Assembly: GCA_963849635.1 (NCBI GenBank)
Contig: CAWKIA010000013.1
Coordinates: forward strand, 1-64,000
Direction of reading: 5' to 3'
Length of the DNA: 64,000 nucleotides
Source: CAVRUD01 sp963849635
GTDB taxonomy: Bacteria > Chloroflexota > Chloroflexia > Thermomicrobiales > UBA6265
Shown here piece by piece: positions 17,419 through 27,409 of this stretch. The position numbers and the translations under genes are program-made. Numbering within the stretch: the first letter of the stretch is position 1; each line of letters opens with the position of its first letter. Under the pieces are notes generated by a model, which saw only the letters and a list, made by a program, of their open reading frames with translations, was not told the origin of the DNA and did no database searches.

Positions 17419-19695
17419 ATGATCGACCAAGCCGCTGCCCTCCTCCAGGGCCTCAACGACTCCCAACAAGTGGCCGTTACGTCAATCACAGGACCGGTCC
17501 TTGTTGTCGCCGGGCCTGGGTCGGGCAAGACACGCGTCTTGACCCATCGCATCGCCTACTGCATCTTCGAAGGGAACATCCGTCCCGAACGAATCCTGGC
17601 GGTGACCTTCACCAACAAGGCCGCCCGCGAGATGCGGGAACGCATCGACCACCTGATCGGCGCCGACGCCACCGCCGGCCTGGTCATGGGCACGTTTCAC
17701 TCCCTGGGCGTTCGTCTGCTGCGCCAGAATCCTGGAATCGTTGCCGACAAGCTGGGACTTCAACCGAACTTCCTCATCTACGACGACGGCGACCAACAAA
17801 CCCTCGCCAAACAGGCCATCCTCGCTGTGGGCCTCGATCCCAAGATGGTCGCCCCCCGCAGGATGACGAGCCGAATCTCCGCTGCCAAAAGCCTCTTCCT
17901 CAGTCCCGACGACGTCGCCTCGGCCGCCGCGACGTACGACGACGAGCTGGTGGCCCGCGTCTACAGGGAGTACGACCGCTCCCTGCGAAAGGCCGGGGCA
18001 GTCGACTTTGACGACCTCCTCATCATGCCGATCCGCCTCTTCGATGAGGCTCCCGCCCTCCTTGAGCGCTATCAAGAGCGCTACGTCCACATCCTGGTCG
18101 ATGAGTATCAGGACACCAACCGGGTGCAGTACGTGCTGGTCTCGGCATTAGCTGCGAAGCACCGCAACCTCTTCGTCGTCGGCGATCCCGATCAGTCGAT
18201 CTACGGCTGGCGCCAGGCCGATATCCGCAACATCCTCGAGTTCGAACAGGACTTCCCCGACGCAAAGCGGATTGACCTCGAGCTGAACTATCGATCGACC
18301 CGCCGGATTGTCGCCGCCGCCGATGGGGTCATCCGGGTCAACACCCAGCGTATCGACCGCCGCCTCCGCACTGAAAATCCCGAAGGCTCGCACATCGTCG
18401 TCCGGGAACTCACCGACCAGGGGCACGAGGCTCAATTCGTAGTCAGCGAGATCCGGCGGCTGATCCAGTCCGGCGGCAAGTCCGGTGACCAGATCGCGGT
18501 CATGTATCGCACCACCGCGCAGAGCCGCGCGATCGAAGAGTCGTTCCGGATCAGCGACATCCCCTACCGAATCGTCGGCGGGCTGCGCTTCTACGAGCGC
18601 AAAGAGATCAAGGACATCATGGCTGTCCTGCGCCTGATCTATAACCCCGCCGACACTGTGAGCCTCAACCGGGTAATCGACAATTTTCCAATTGGTCGCG
18701 GTTTCGGTCCCAAAGCCCTGGAGATCGTCGTAACCTGGGCCGCCAGCAATGGCGTCACTGTTCTTGAGGGATTCCTGCATCTGGCGCCATCCGCATTGCA
18801 GCAAGAATCGCAGCCGGCGCTGACGGGCAACGCCAAATCCGCTGCCCAGCGCATCGGGGCGGTGTTCGCCCAGTTAGTGGAACAGTCCGATCGACTTGCC
18901 CTCCCCGAACTGTTCGATCTCGTGATCGACAAGACTGGCTACGAGTCCACGTTCGATCACAGTTCAGATACGGAGCAGGAGCGCCTGGGTAACCTCGGAG
19001 AACTCCGCAACGACCTCGAAAAATTCGATGTCCTCTCCCCTTCGGATGCCCTGGCGACCTATCTGGAGCAGGTCGCCCTCGTTTCCGACGTCGATACGAT
19101 GGAGGATGATCCGCGCGGCCGCGTCACCTTGATCACGCTCCATTCGGCGAAGGGTCTGGAGTTTCCTGTCGTTTTCATCGTCGGTGTCGAGGATGGATTG
19201 CTCCCGATTAGCCGCGCCGTCGAAGCCGAGTTCACCGACCCGATGCCGATGGAAGAGGAACGGCGGCTCTTCTATGTCGGCATCACCCGGGCGATGGAAC
19301 AACTTTATGTCACCTATGCCGCTTCGCGGATGAGCTACGGCCGCTACCAATCCGCCGCGCCATCCCGCTTTCTGGCATCGCTCCCGGAATCCAGCGTCAG
19401 GACACTATCCCGCTCCGGCCGCCGCACGGAAACATCGCTCAGCGACCGCGCCAGGGATCGGAACCGGATGAGCACGTGGAGCCAGGAGCCGGCCCCAACT
19501 CCGAGCCAGCCAGCGGCGCCGGTCGTCATCTCCGACTTCAAGGTCGGTCAGCGCGTCTTTCACTCCAAGTTCGGCGAGGGCACGATCTCCACGGTCCAGG
19601 CCAGACGCGACGATCAGGAGCTGGCGGTCGAGTTCAATCGCCACGGCCACAAGTTGCTCATGGCATCACTCGCCAACTTGGACCTGATCGAGTAG
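17419..19695 (+). CDS. pcrA: ATP-dependent DNA helicase, UvrD/PcrA type
   Basis: This superfamily-1 3'-5' helicase is used in excision repair and in clearing replication blocks. In 758 residues I see the Q-motif LNDSQQVAV, Walker A AGPGSGKTRVLTHRI (31-45), Ia AVTFTNKAAREMRERI, Walker B VDEYQDTN, GDPDQSIYGWR, motif IV NYRS, TLHSAKGLEFP (motif V) and ITRAMEQLYV (VI). The C-terminal 60 residues form the Tudor-like tail of PcrA (VGQRVFHSKFGEGTI) that contacts RNA polymerase. ATG 17419 starts just before the Q-motif. A TTG at 17332 would add 29 non-conserved residues. Confidence 0.95.
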   Translation: MIDQAAALLQGLNDSQQVAVTSITGPVLVVAGPGSGKTRVLTHRIAYCIFEGNIRPERILAVTFTNKAAREMRERIDHLIGADATAGLVMGTFHSLGVRLLRQNPGIVADKLGLQPNFLIYDDGDQQTLAKQAILAVGLDPKMVAPRRMTSRISAAKSLFLSPDDVASAAATYDDELVARVYREYDRSLRKAGAVDFDDLLIMPIRLFDEAPALLERYQERYVHILVDEYQDTNRVQYVLVSALAAKHRNLFVVGDPDQSIYGWRQADIRNILEFEQDFPDAKRIDLELNYRSTRRIVAAADGVIRVNTQRIDRRLRTENPEGSHIVVRELTDQGHEAQFVVSEIRRLIQSGGKSGDQIAVMYRTTAQSRAIEESFRISDIPYRIVGGLRFYERKEIKDIMAVLRLIYNPADTVSLNRVIDNFPIGRGFGPKALEIVVTWAASNGVTVLEGFLHLAPSALQQESQPALTGNAKSAAQRIGAVFAQLVEQSDRLALPELFDLVIDKTGYESTFDHSSDTEQERLGNLGELRNDLEKFDVLSPSDALATYLEQVALVSDVDTMEDDPRGRVTLITLHSAKGLEFPVVFIVGVEDGLLPISRAVEAEFTDPMPMEEERRLFYVGITRAMEQLYVTYAASRMSYGRYQSAAPSRFLASLPESSVRTLSRSGRRTETSLSDRARDRNRMSTWSQEPAPTPSQPAAPVVISDFKVGQRVFHSKFGEGTISTVQARRDDQELAVEFNRHGHKLLMASLANLDLIE

Positions 19696-19759
19696 TTCAC
19701 ACTGTCTAGCACTGGCCGTGTCCGGACACGTTGTACAATCGTTCTAATCAGCAGTACTG

Positions 19760-20842
19760 TTGTGCGCAGACGTTCCCGGAGTCCCCGCGACCTCAAGGCC
19801 AACGATTCCATTGAACACGCGTGAACGAATCGAGCGAATCGAACGCGAAACGCTGTCCCCAGCGGCAACGTGGAGCGAACACGCCGTCCGTCCCAAACCG
19901 GAGGAACCATCCCCTGTGCGGACGGCGTTCCAGCGCGACCGGGACAGGGTGATCCATTCGAAGAGTTTCCGCCGGCTGATGCATAAGACGCAGGTCTTCA
20001 TCGGTCCTACCGGCGACCACTATCGCACTCGCCTCACGCATACCCTGGAGGTCGCTCAGGTTGCTCGAACTATCGGCCGGGCACTCCGCCTCAACGAGGA
20101 CCTGATCGAGGCGATCGGTATGGCTCATGACCTCGGCCATACCCCGTTCGGCCACGCGGGTGAGACGGCTCTGGCCGACGTCTTTCCCGGCTTTCGCCAC
20201 AACGAGCAAAGCCTGCGGGTGGTCGATCTCCTGGAGAAGGACGGCCGTGGTCTCAACCTGACCGAACCCGTCCGCGATGGCATTCTGCGCCATTCCAAAC
20301 CCCGCTCTGGACTCGCCGGCGAGGTCTCAGGGACCCCGGCATCACTTGAGGGCCAGGTCCTGAAACTGGCGGATGGCATCGCTTATATCAACCACGATTT
20401 GGATGACGCCATCCGCTCTGGAATGATCGCAGTCGCAGATGTGCCGCTCGACGTTATTGAGAATCTTGGCTCAGGCCACGCCCAGCGGATCAACACGCTC
20501 GTCTGCGATGTGATCGACACATCCGATACCGAATCGGCACCGGGCACGATCGCGATGTCCGAGCCGATCCGAGCCGCAGCGGATCTTCTGCGCGACTTTC
20601 TCTTCGACCGGGTCTACGAACCGTTGAACCGCCGGCCCGACACCGGCCGGGCCCAGCACCTGGTCCGCACGATGTTTGCCTACTTTCAAGCCGACCCCGA
20701 ACGTATTCCCGCCAGCGAGTCGGCTGTCATTCGCACCGATACCCCCGCCCGGCAGGCCGCGGACTTTATCTCCTCGATGACCGACCGCTACGCGGTCGAA
20801 CTGTTCGAATCGCTCTACGTCCCCCGTTTTTGGCAGACTTAG
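19760..20842 (+). CDS. dgt: Deoxyguanosinetriphosphate triphosphohydrolase-like protein
   Basis: This is an HD-domain dNTPase that splits dNTPs into nucleoside and triphosphate. Metal ligands are seen as H94 in RLTHTLEVAQ, H123-D124 in MAHDLGHTPFGH and the later D in DGIAYINHDLDDAI. The N-terminal SFRRLMHKTQVF is typical of the dGTPase type 2 group. It is 360 residues. It lies 26 bp before dnaG on the same strand, a pairing found widely in bacteria, which links dNTP control with priming. Confidence 0.93.
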   Translation: MCADVPGVPATSRPTIPLNTRERIERIERETLSPAATWSEHAVRPKPEEPSPVRTAFQRDRDRVIHSKSFRRLMHKTQVFIGPTGDHYRTRLTHTLEVAQVARTIGRALRLNEDLIEAIGMAHDLGHTPFGHAGETALADVFPGFRHNEQSLRVVDLLEKDGRGLNLTEPVRDGILRHSKPRSGLAGEVSGTPASLEGQVLKLADGIAYINHDLDDAIRSGMIAVADVPLDVIENLGSGHAQRINTLVCDVIDTSDTESAPGTIAMSEPIRAAADLLRDFLFDRVYEPLNRRPDTGRAQHLVRTMFAYFQADPERIPASESAVIRTDTPARQAADFISSMTDRYAVELFESLYVPRFWQT

Positions 20843-20867
20843 TCACACTCATCCAAGGGGTCTCAAT

Positions 20868-22766
20868 ATGGCGCGCGACGCCGTCCTTGAAGTCCGCGAA
20901 CGCACCGATATGGTCGAGTTGGTCGGGACCTACGTGCAGCTCAAGCGCACCGGCCGCTCCTTCAAAGGTCTTTGCCCGTTCCATCAGGAGAAGACGCCAT
21001 CGTTCATCGTCTTTCCCGACTCCCAGAACTTTCAATGCTTTGGTTGCGGCAAGGGCGGCGACCTCTTTACCTTCTACATGGAGGTTGAGCACGTCGACTT
21101 CCGCGAGGCTCTGACCGAGCTTGCCCGCCGAGCGGGCGTCGAGCTCTCCGAAATCCCGACCGTCGCACCCGAAGTTGACGCACACCGAAACAAGCTCATC
21201 GAGCTCAACGAGCTAGCTGCGACCTTCTACAGCAATATCCTACTCAATACCTCGGGCGGAGAGGTCGGACGCACGCTGGCCGAGGAACGCGGACTCAATC
21301 CTGAGATGATCGAGCGGTTCCGTCTCGGATTCGCGCTCGATAGCTGGGACGCTCTGCTCCGGTTCTTTCAGTCTAGAAGCATCGAACCCGAACTGGCGGC
21401 CGAGGCAGGTCTGCTTCAGACGCGGGACAGCGGTGGCTACTACGATCGCTTCCGCAACCGGTTCATGTTCCCGATCCGCAGTCGCGATAGCCGGATCGTC
21501 GGCTTCGGTGGCCGTGCGATTGGTGACGCCCAGCCCAAGTATTTGAATTCGCCCCAGTCCGCGATCTTCGACAAATCATCACTGCTCTACGGATTCGACC
21601 TTGCGAAGGACGCCGTCCGCAAACAAGACCAGATCGTCATCGTCGAAGGCTACATGGACGCCATCGCCGCCCATCAGTTTGGCTACGCGAATGTCGTCGC
21701 CCAGATGGGCACCGCCCTCACCGCCCCCCAGGTCGATCTCGCCAAGCGGCTCACTCGCAACATCGTCCTCGCCCTCGACTCCGATGTCGCCGGTCAAATG
21801 GCGACTGAGCGCGGTCTCGACGCCCTCCGCGAGGGCCTCACGGACGATGACGTGCCTGTCCTTACGTCTTCTCGCGTGATCCAGTTCGAGAAGAAGCTCA
21901 ACGCGGAGATCAAGATCGTCCAACTGCCAATGGGCAAAGACCCAGATGAGCTGATCCGCAATTCGCCAGAACTCTGGCCGTCTGTCGTAGCGGAGGCCAG
22001 ACCGTTTCTCGACGTGCTGCTTGACGTCGTTACCGCATCGGTCGGAAATGAAGACGGCCGGGCCAAATCGGACGCGGTTGCCCGCCTCGCCCCTGTGTTC
22101 CGCTCACTCCCCGACCGGGTAGTCCAGGCCCACTACGTCTCCCGGCTTGCATCTCGGCTCGGCATCGATGAACGCGTGATCCTGTCAGAAATTAATCGGC
22201 GCAATCTGACCCGCGGCCCGATCTCCAACTCGGACCAACTGCACCGAGAGACTCCATTGCGCCCAGTCTCAATGGTCAACACTGCCGCGGAGACGGAAAT
22301 CCATCTCATCTCCCTGCTGCTCGCCCACCGTTCGCTGTGCCGCGACGTGATCGACGAGGTGCCGTTGGACGACATCCTCGACGTGCGCAACCGGCTCATT
22401 CTCAACGTCCTCAAGGATCCACTCCTGCCCGACCTCAACGGCGAAGCGATCGTGATCGGCCTGGACGAGTCAATTGCCGCCTACGGCGAACAACTCCTGG
22501 AGCAACTCGCGTCCCGGCCCGGCCGGACCGTGGGCAATGTCCGCCAGGAGGCGACCCAGGCGCTCCGTGCCCTCCAACGCGAGCACTACACCCGCCTACT
22601 CAAGCAACTCGACCAGGGGTTACGAGCTGCCCAGCAGGCCGGAGACACTGAATCCATCTCCGAGATCACCCGGCAATTGGGGCTCCTGCTAGCCCGGCAC
22701 CAAACCGTCAACCCTCCCCCGAGCCCGTACTTCCGCGACACGAGAGACAGTCGCCAGGTTAGGTAG
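20868..22766 (+). CDS. dnaG: DNA primase
   Basis: DnaG makes RNA primers for replication. The N-terminal zinc site is C36-H39 and C57-C60 (CPFHQEKTPSF, FQCFGCGKGG). The TOPRIM core shows EGYMDAIAAHQ and the DSDVAGQMATERGL acidic motif, with the RNA-polymerase-like RFRNRFMFPI before it. The last 190 residues form the DnaB-binding region. Length 632 is normal. rpoD, the usual next gene, is absent here. dnaG instead runs tail-to-tail into selA with an 8-bp overlap. Confidence 0.96.
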   Translation: MARDAVLEVRERTDMVELVGTYVQLKRTGRSFKGLCPFHQEKTPSFIVFPDSQNFQCFGCGKGGDLFTFYMEVEHVDFREALTELARRAGVELSEIPTVAPEVDAHRNKLIELNELAATFYSNILLNTSGGEVGRTLAEERGLNPEMIERFRLGFALDSWDALLRFFQSRSIEPELAAEAGLLQTRDSGGYYDRFRNRFMFPIRSRDSRIVGFGGRAIGDAQPKYLNSPQSAIFDKSSLLYGFDLAKDAVRKQDQIVIVEGYMDAIAAHQFGYANVVAQMGTALTAPQVDLAKRLTRNIVLALDSDVAGQMATERGLDALREGLTDDDVPVLTSSRVIQFEKKLNAEIKIVQLPMGKDPDELIRNSPELWPSVVAEARPFLDVLLDVVTASVGNEDGRAKSDAVARLAPVFRSLPDRVVQAHYVSRLASRLGIDERVILSEINRRNLTRGPISNSDQLHRETPLRPVSMVNTAAETEIHLISLLLAHRSLCRDVIDEVPLDDILDVRNRLILNVLKDPLLPDLNGEAIVIGLDESIAAYGEQLLEQLASRPGRTVGNVRQEATQALRALQREHYTRLLKQLDQGLRAAQQAGDTESISEITRQLGLLLARHQTVNPPPSPYFRDTRDSRQVR

Positions 22767-24189
22767 GATCAGTTGCTGCGTTCCCGAACGCCGAGCTAAT
22801 CGCCCCAACAAGCAGGTCGTCGTCTTCTGGCAGTACTGTCCGCAGGTCGACAATCAGTCGTCCGTCAATCACTCTCGGGATGACTCCTGGGCGCCCAGTT
22901 CGCAGCCGCTTCGCACCAGAGTCGACGCCAGATTCCCCGGTGGCATCAATTGAGATACCTACGCTGGGCAGCGTCTGCCCAGGTAGAGCGCCACCGCCAA
23001 CCGTCGCCACCGTCGGCAGCCAGGATGCATCAACTCCTGCCGTATTGAGCTGGTGCACTAACAACTCAACTCGTCTCTCCATCGAAGCCAGGGGCGTCGC
23101 GATCATCCTCCAAACAGGGATCTCATTTTCGGCCTCATTGCGAACATAGTGGCGCAGTGTGGCGGCGATTCCCGCGAGACAGACCTTGTCCGCCCGCACC
23201 GCCCGGGCCAATGGATGCGCCGCTATGCGGTCGACCCATGCCTTTGATCCCGCAATGATTCCAGCCTGAGGGCCGCCAAGCAATTTGTCGCCACTCGCGG
23301 TGACGACGGCCGCCCCGGCCCGGATGCTTTCGCCGATCTTCGGTTCGCTGGCGAGGCCGTACCGTCCCGAGTCGATCAAGGCGCCGCTCCCGAGATCCTC
23401 TACAACGGGGACTGAGCGCTCAATGCCAAGCGCAGCCAGTTCGGCAAGGCTCGTCGAGTGGGTGAATCCGGCGATCGAAAAATTACTCGGGTGGACCTTG
23501 AGGAGGCAGCCGGTCTGGCTGGAGATCGCTTCAGCGTAGTCGCGCACGTAGGTGCGATTGGTCGTTCCCACCTCAACCAGGGTCGCGCCGGACTGGCGGA
23601 GCACGTCCGGAATGCGAAATCCACCCCCAATTTCGACCGCCTCACCCCGGGAAACGATCACCTCTCGACCAGTTGCCACACACGACAATACGAGGAGTAT
23701 CGCGGCAGCGTTGTTGTTGACAATGAGCGTGCACTCCGCGCCCGTCAAGAGGCGCATGAGGTTCGAGATCTCCGACATCCGGCCGCCGCGATTTCCGGTA
23801 CTGATGTCAATTTCGATCGCGACATTGTGACTCGCCGCCGCCGACATCGCTTCGGCCGTTGCTCGGCTCACCGGTGCCCGGCCCAGGTTCGTGTGGACGA
23901 TGACGCCAGTTCCATTGATAACTGGCGCCAGCCGCTCGCGTTCGAGCTCAGATAGTGCGTTCAGAACCCGGTCCTTGACCTCGGCCGGCGTCGGACGATA
24001 GCCGCCCTGGATCTCAAGGCGGACGCCGGTATAGACCTGGCGAACGACTTCGCCGCGATGCTCGTCGGCCAGGGTCGATGAGGCAATGACATCAGGATCA
24101 GAAAGCATCTGATCAACCGAAATGAGCGCCCGATACGGGTTTCTCTCTTGGGGCGCGGATTGCTTTGCGTCGTCTTGCTGATCGAGCAT
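22759..24189 (-). CDS. selA: L-seryl-tRNA(Sec) selenium transferase
   Basis: SelA converts Ser-tRNA(Sec) to Sec-tRNA(Sec) with selenophosphate, using PLP. The fold-type-I core is clear in 476 residues: INGTGVIVHTNLGRAP, NNNAAAILLVL, EVGTTNRTY, VEDLGSGA and the PLP-binding Lys302 in TASGDKLLGGPQAG. The N-terminal domain that binds tRNA(Sec) is complete. No selB, selD or tRNA(Sec) is in this window, and I saw no candidate selenoprotein with an in-frame TGA. tRNA-Pro lies upstream on the same strand. Confidence 0.94.
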   Translation of the reverse strand: MLDQQDDAKQSAPQERNPYRALISVDQMLSDPDVIASSTLADEHRGEVVRQVYTGVRLEIQGGYRPTPAEVKDRVLNALSELERERLAPVINGTGVIVHTNLGRAPVSRATAEAMSAAASHNVAIEIDISTGNRGGRMSEISNLMRLLTGAECTLIVNNNAAAILLVLSCVATGREVIVSRGEAVEIGGGFRIPDVLRQSGATLVEVGTTNRTYVRDYAEAISSQTGCLLKVHPSNFSIAGFTHSTSLAELAALGIERSVPVVEDLGSGALIDSGRYGLASEPKIGESIRAGAAVVTASGDKLLGGPQAGIIAGSKAWVDRIAAHPLARAVRADKVCLAGIAATLRHYVRNEAENEIPVWRMIATPLASMERRVELLVHQLNTAGVDASWLPTVATVGGGALPGQTLPSVGISIDATGESGVDSGAKRLRTGRPGVIPRVIDGRLIVDLRTVLPEDDDLLVGAISSAFGNAATDPT

Positions 24190-24261
24190 ACAGTAGCCAT
24201 CCTAGCTGACCGGTGCGACAGCGAAAACGGCAAAGGGAGCGGCTTGCGCCGCTCCCTTCGA

Positions 24262-24339
24262 TGGTCGGGGAGAGAGGATTCGAACCTCCGACCTCAGCGT
24301 CCCGAACGCTGCGCGCTAACCGGGCTGCGCTACTCCCCG
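24262..24339 (-). tRNA. tRNA-Pro (anticodon CGG)
   Basis: The acceptor CGGGGAG pairs with CTCCCCG, and A-CCA is encoded. The D-arm is TAGCGCAGCCCGGTTAGCGC. The anticodon arm CAGCG-TTCGGGA-CGCTG gives CGG. The T-arm contains GGAGGTTCGAATCCTCT. It ends 73 bases ahead of selA on the same strand. Confidence 0.95.
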
Positions 24340-24614
24340 AACCCGAGCAATCTATCACATTCCCCACCGGCTGGGCAACGTTTTTTCCGTGGCCAACCAG
24401 CTTGCGTTCGCACCCCGAACCGCTGCTCTCATCCCGACCCATCACGGCAGATTGCGGACAACAACATCACAACCTGCCGGAGTCCAATTCCTGGAACTCA
24501 ACAACACCGTCCGACTGACTGTAGTGTGTCGTCTCCTATCGGAGGCAAATGCCCAAGGTGTAGCAAATTGTGGCTGCCGTGATACCCTTTCCCAGATGAT
24601 GCCCCGTCATCCAC

Positions 24615-24687
24615 GCCCGCGTAGCTCAGGGGATAGAGCGCCTCCGTCCTAAGGAGGGCGTCGGGGGTTCGAATCCCTCCGCGGGCA
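24615..24687 (+). tRNA. tRNA-Arg (anticodon CCT)
   Basis: The acceptor GCCCGCG pairs with CGCGGGC. The D-arm is TAGCTCAGGGGATAGAGC. The anticodon arm CCTCC-GTCCTAA-GGAGG gives CCU for codon AGG. The T-arm is GGGGGTTCGAATCCCTC. The discriminator is A and CCA is not encoded. It is 94 bp before hpf. Confidence 0.95.
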
Positions 24688-24781
24688 CCTTTCGCGAATA
24701 GCTGCTCCCCGCATCTCACCCGCGCGTCTCCATCCCTACTTGAATCGCTGTTCGGCCGTTCACGGAGCGCTGGAGCATCCC

Positions 24782-25363
24782 ATGGACGTTCATATCCGCA
24801 GTGTCGATATTCAATTGACCGACGACCTTCGCGACTATGCCGAACGACGGGCCGAAAAACTCGACCGCCTGATCGATCGAACCACCGATGCCCACCTTGA
24901 ATTGCGGCGTCGACCACAGCGGTCCGGGGCGGACGTTACCGCCGTACAAGTCACCGTTCGCTCTGGTCGTCTCCTGCTCCGCTCTGAAGAGACCGACTTC
25001 GACCCGAAGAAGGCGATCGACCAGGCTGTCGACAAGATGGCCCGCCAGATGCGCAAGTTCCACGACCGCCGGTCGGATCGGCATGCCCGCAAGCCGGGCG
25101 TTTCTGACGCAATCGACTTAGACGGTCTAGCCCCGGCCGACGCACTCGATGACGATCTCAGCACGGACGATGAAGAGCCGTATCAAATCGTCCGGACCAA
25201 GCGGTTCTCGATGAAACCGATGGCGATCGATGAAGCGATCGAGCAAATGGTGCTGCTCGGCCACTCCTTCTTCCTTTTCCAGAATGTCGATGACGATCAG
25301 TTCAATGTCGTCTACGTCCGGCATGATGGAACATACGGTCTAATCGGCCCCGACGTCGGATAG
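24782..25363 (+). CDS. hpf: Long-form ribosome hibernation promoting factor
   Basis: Long HPF dimerises 70S ribosomes to 100S particles in resting cells. The N-terminal YfiA-like domain (MDVHIRSVDIQLTDDLRDYA, to about residue 100) binds the decoding centre. After an acidic linker (DDDLSTDDEEP) comes the C-terminal dimerisation domain (IVRTKRFSMKPMAIDEAIEQ, LGHSFFLFQN, VVYVRHDGTYGLI). At 193 residues it is complete. ATG 24782 has GGAG about eight bases upstream. In many bacteria hpf precedes secA; here secA is 6 kb further on. Confidence 0.93.
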   Translation: MDVHIRSVDIQLTDDLRDYAERRAEKLDRLIDRTTDAHLELRRRPQRSGADVTAVQVTVRSGRLLLRSEETDFDPKKAIDQAVDKMARQMRKFHDRRSDRHARKPGVSDAIDLDGLAPADALDDDLSTDDEEPYQIVRTKRFSMKPMAIDEAIEQMVLLGHSFFLFQNVDDDQFNVVYVRHDGTYGLIGPDVG

Positions 25364-25520
25364 CGCTGGCCCTTGGAATATTGGATTGAACACGAAATCA
25401 CGTGTTTCTCTATTTGCGGCGGTTCTTTTGCCGCGGCATTCCATTTGCTATCATCTGTGAAGTGGCTTTCGTCGCCATAGTGAGTTGACTCGAACCCTTC
25501 ACCGAAAGGTCGTCCCGCAC

Positions 25521-26839
25521 GTGACCTACACCTACGATGGTCCGTCGGTCTTCGGCTACGAGACCGACCGGCCACTCCGCCGAGCAGCGTCAATCTGTGT
25601 CCATACGTCGCCCATCGCGAGCATTGGCCAGCGCGATGCGGGCGGCATGAATGTTTACGTCAGAGAACTGGCGTGCGAACTGGCGAAGCAGTCGCTCCCG
25701 GTCGATATCTTTACCCGCAGATCCGATCCCGAATCCCCTGAATGCATCCCGGTCTGTCCGGGCGTCAATGTCATCAATGTTTCCGCCGGGCCACCAGAAC
25801 CACTATCGAAGAACGAGCTCTTTCCCTTTCTTGGTGACTTTGCCGCCCAGGCGGCCTTGTATTCACTCCGCGAAGGTGTTCGCTACGACATCATCCACGC
25901 CCACTACTGGCTCTCGGGCTGGACCGCTCATCTGCTCAAACGCTACTGGGACGCCCCGCACCTCTTGATGTTTCACACGACCGCGCACATGAAGAACGCG
26001 GTTGCGGCCTCCGCCGACCGCGAAACCCCGCTCAGATTGGACATCGAACGACGCTTGATCGATCTTGCCGATGGGCTCATTGCCGCCAACCCGGACGAAC
26101 GCGCCGATCTGGTGTGGCGTCAACATCTGCCGACGGACAAGGTCTGCGCAGTCCCCCCGGGCGTCGATCTCGATGTCTTCACGCCTGGTGAAAAGGCCGA
26201 ATCTCGACGCAACTTGAATCTGCCCGCGGACGCAAACATCGTCCTGTTCGTTGGGCGAATCGATCCGATCAAGGGCATCGACACCCTGCTCAACGCCGTC
26301 GAGACGCTTACAGAAACCGGAACAGACGCCCTCGTTGTCCTGGTAGGCGGCGACCTGGACGAGAACGGATTGCCCACGGGAGCGCTTGCACGAGTAGCCG
26401 ACGACGCTCATGGCTGCGGGGATTCGCGATCACATCGTCTTCGCTGGATCCGTCCCCCATCAGCGATCTGCCCGTCTACTACCGAGCCGCCGACGTCGTG
26501 ACCGTTCCCTCCCGCTACGAGTCGTTCGGCCTGACGGCGGTCGAAGCGATGGGTTGCGGAACACCAGTTGTGGCGTCGCGAGCGGGCGGCCTCCGGTTTA
26601 CCATCGATGAAGAAGAGTCCGGGTTGCTGGTCCCTCATTCGGATTCTGACGCACTCGCCCGCGCGCTCGGACGTGTGCTCAGCGACAAGGATCTTCAGGT
26701 ACGACTAGGGGCTGGGGCCCTCGAGGCGGCGAGTCGATTTGCATGGCCGGCCGTGGCCTCGTCCATCCTCCACATCTATGAACGGCTCGCCGAGGGTTAC
26801 CGGGCGAATCTCTGCTGCGACGAGGAGATCTTCGCCTAG
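25521..26839 (+). CDS. GT4 glycosyltransferase (MshA/sucrose-synthase-like), two frame changes
   Basis: This is a retaining GT-B glycosyltransferase. The acceptor side shows SPIASIGQRDAGGMNVYVRE (glycine loop) and HAHYWLSGWTAHLL, and the donor side VLFVGRIDPIKGIDTLL. The frame changes near 26405 (from ARVADDA to AAGIRDHIVFAGSVP) and again near 26458 in a CCCCC run (to SDLPVYYRAADVV). The last frame then gives the nucleotide-sugar motif SRYESFGLTAVEAMGCGTPV and ends at 26839. The product resembles D-inositol-3-phosphate glycosyltransferase (MshA) and sucrose/mannosyl transferases; without other mycothiol genes I would not name it. GTG 25521 is the likelier start; TTG 25485 is possible. Confidence 0.82.
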
Positions 26840-26877
26840 CCCTGGTCGGCGACATCTGATCTTGAGAGGCAGCAAAT

Positions 26878-26907
26878 AGCCCCGTTCGGATGTATCCGAA
26901 CGGGGCT
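26878..26907. terminator. Bidirectional hairpin between convergent genes
   Basis: A perfect 14-bp inverted repeat with a 2-base loop (AGCCCCGTTCGGAT / ATCCGAACGGGGCT) lies between the glycosyltransferase and the small minus-strand gene. There is no T-run on either side. Confidence 0.6.
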
Positions 26908-26939
26908 TCAGCTCGTAGGCAATTTCTGATCGAAGGATG

Positions 26940-27281
26940 CTAAGCCTTCTTCTCCTTCGCCTTCTGATCCTTGTAGAACTTCTTCAGCTTCGGAGAAGGC
27001 CTGCGCTCTTCCGCCTCCCGCTCGGCACGGATCACGGCGGCGGCATTCTGAAGCTGCTCCTCCAGCCCGACCAGATCGTTGTACACCCGGGCGTTCGAGT
27101 TGGCGATCGGGCTGCGAGCCAGCATTCGCACGAGCTGTAGCAGCGACTGGGCGTTGGCCTGCTGCGCGGCCGGCAAGGACGCCCGCTTGGATATGTCGTC
27201 TACGAGCTGGAGGGTCGCCGGATCGGCTCCGTTCGACTCCAGCCGACCCCGGATCGTCGTCAATCCCTCTCGCACATTCAC
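26940..27281 (-). CDS. Small hypothetical protein, helical
   Basis: The protein has 113 residues. It is predominantly helical with a basic C-terminus (PSPKLKKFYKDQKAKEKKA). I recognise no family. GTG 27281 is preferred because AAGGAGG lies about eight bases upstream; the GTG at 27290 would leave no spacing. The good binding site, the clean terminator on one side and the TPP leader on the other suggest a real, single-gene unit. The charged tail could bind nucleic acid, but this is only composition. Confidence 0.6.
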   Translation of the reverse strand: MNVREGLTTIRGRLESNGADPATLQLVDDISKRASLPAAQQANAQSLLQLVRMLARSPIANSNARVYNDLVGLEEQLQNAAAVIRAEREAEERRPSPKLKKFYKDQKAKEKKA

Positions 27282-27409
27282 CGGCGACACCTCCTTGATT
27301 GGCCAGGCGAATCGCCGCAGCGTTCATTTCCAAATCTCCGGGAAGTATACCATCGGGGTGTTTGACCACCGTTAAGAATTGCCCGCGCGTGGTACCATTT
27401 CGCCAGTGG

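Noticed and set aside
24262..24339. tRNA beside selA considered as tRNA(Sec)
   Set aside because: The anticodon is CGG and the arm lengths are normal for tRNA-Pro; there is no UCA anticodon or long variable arm.
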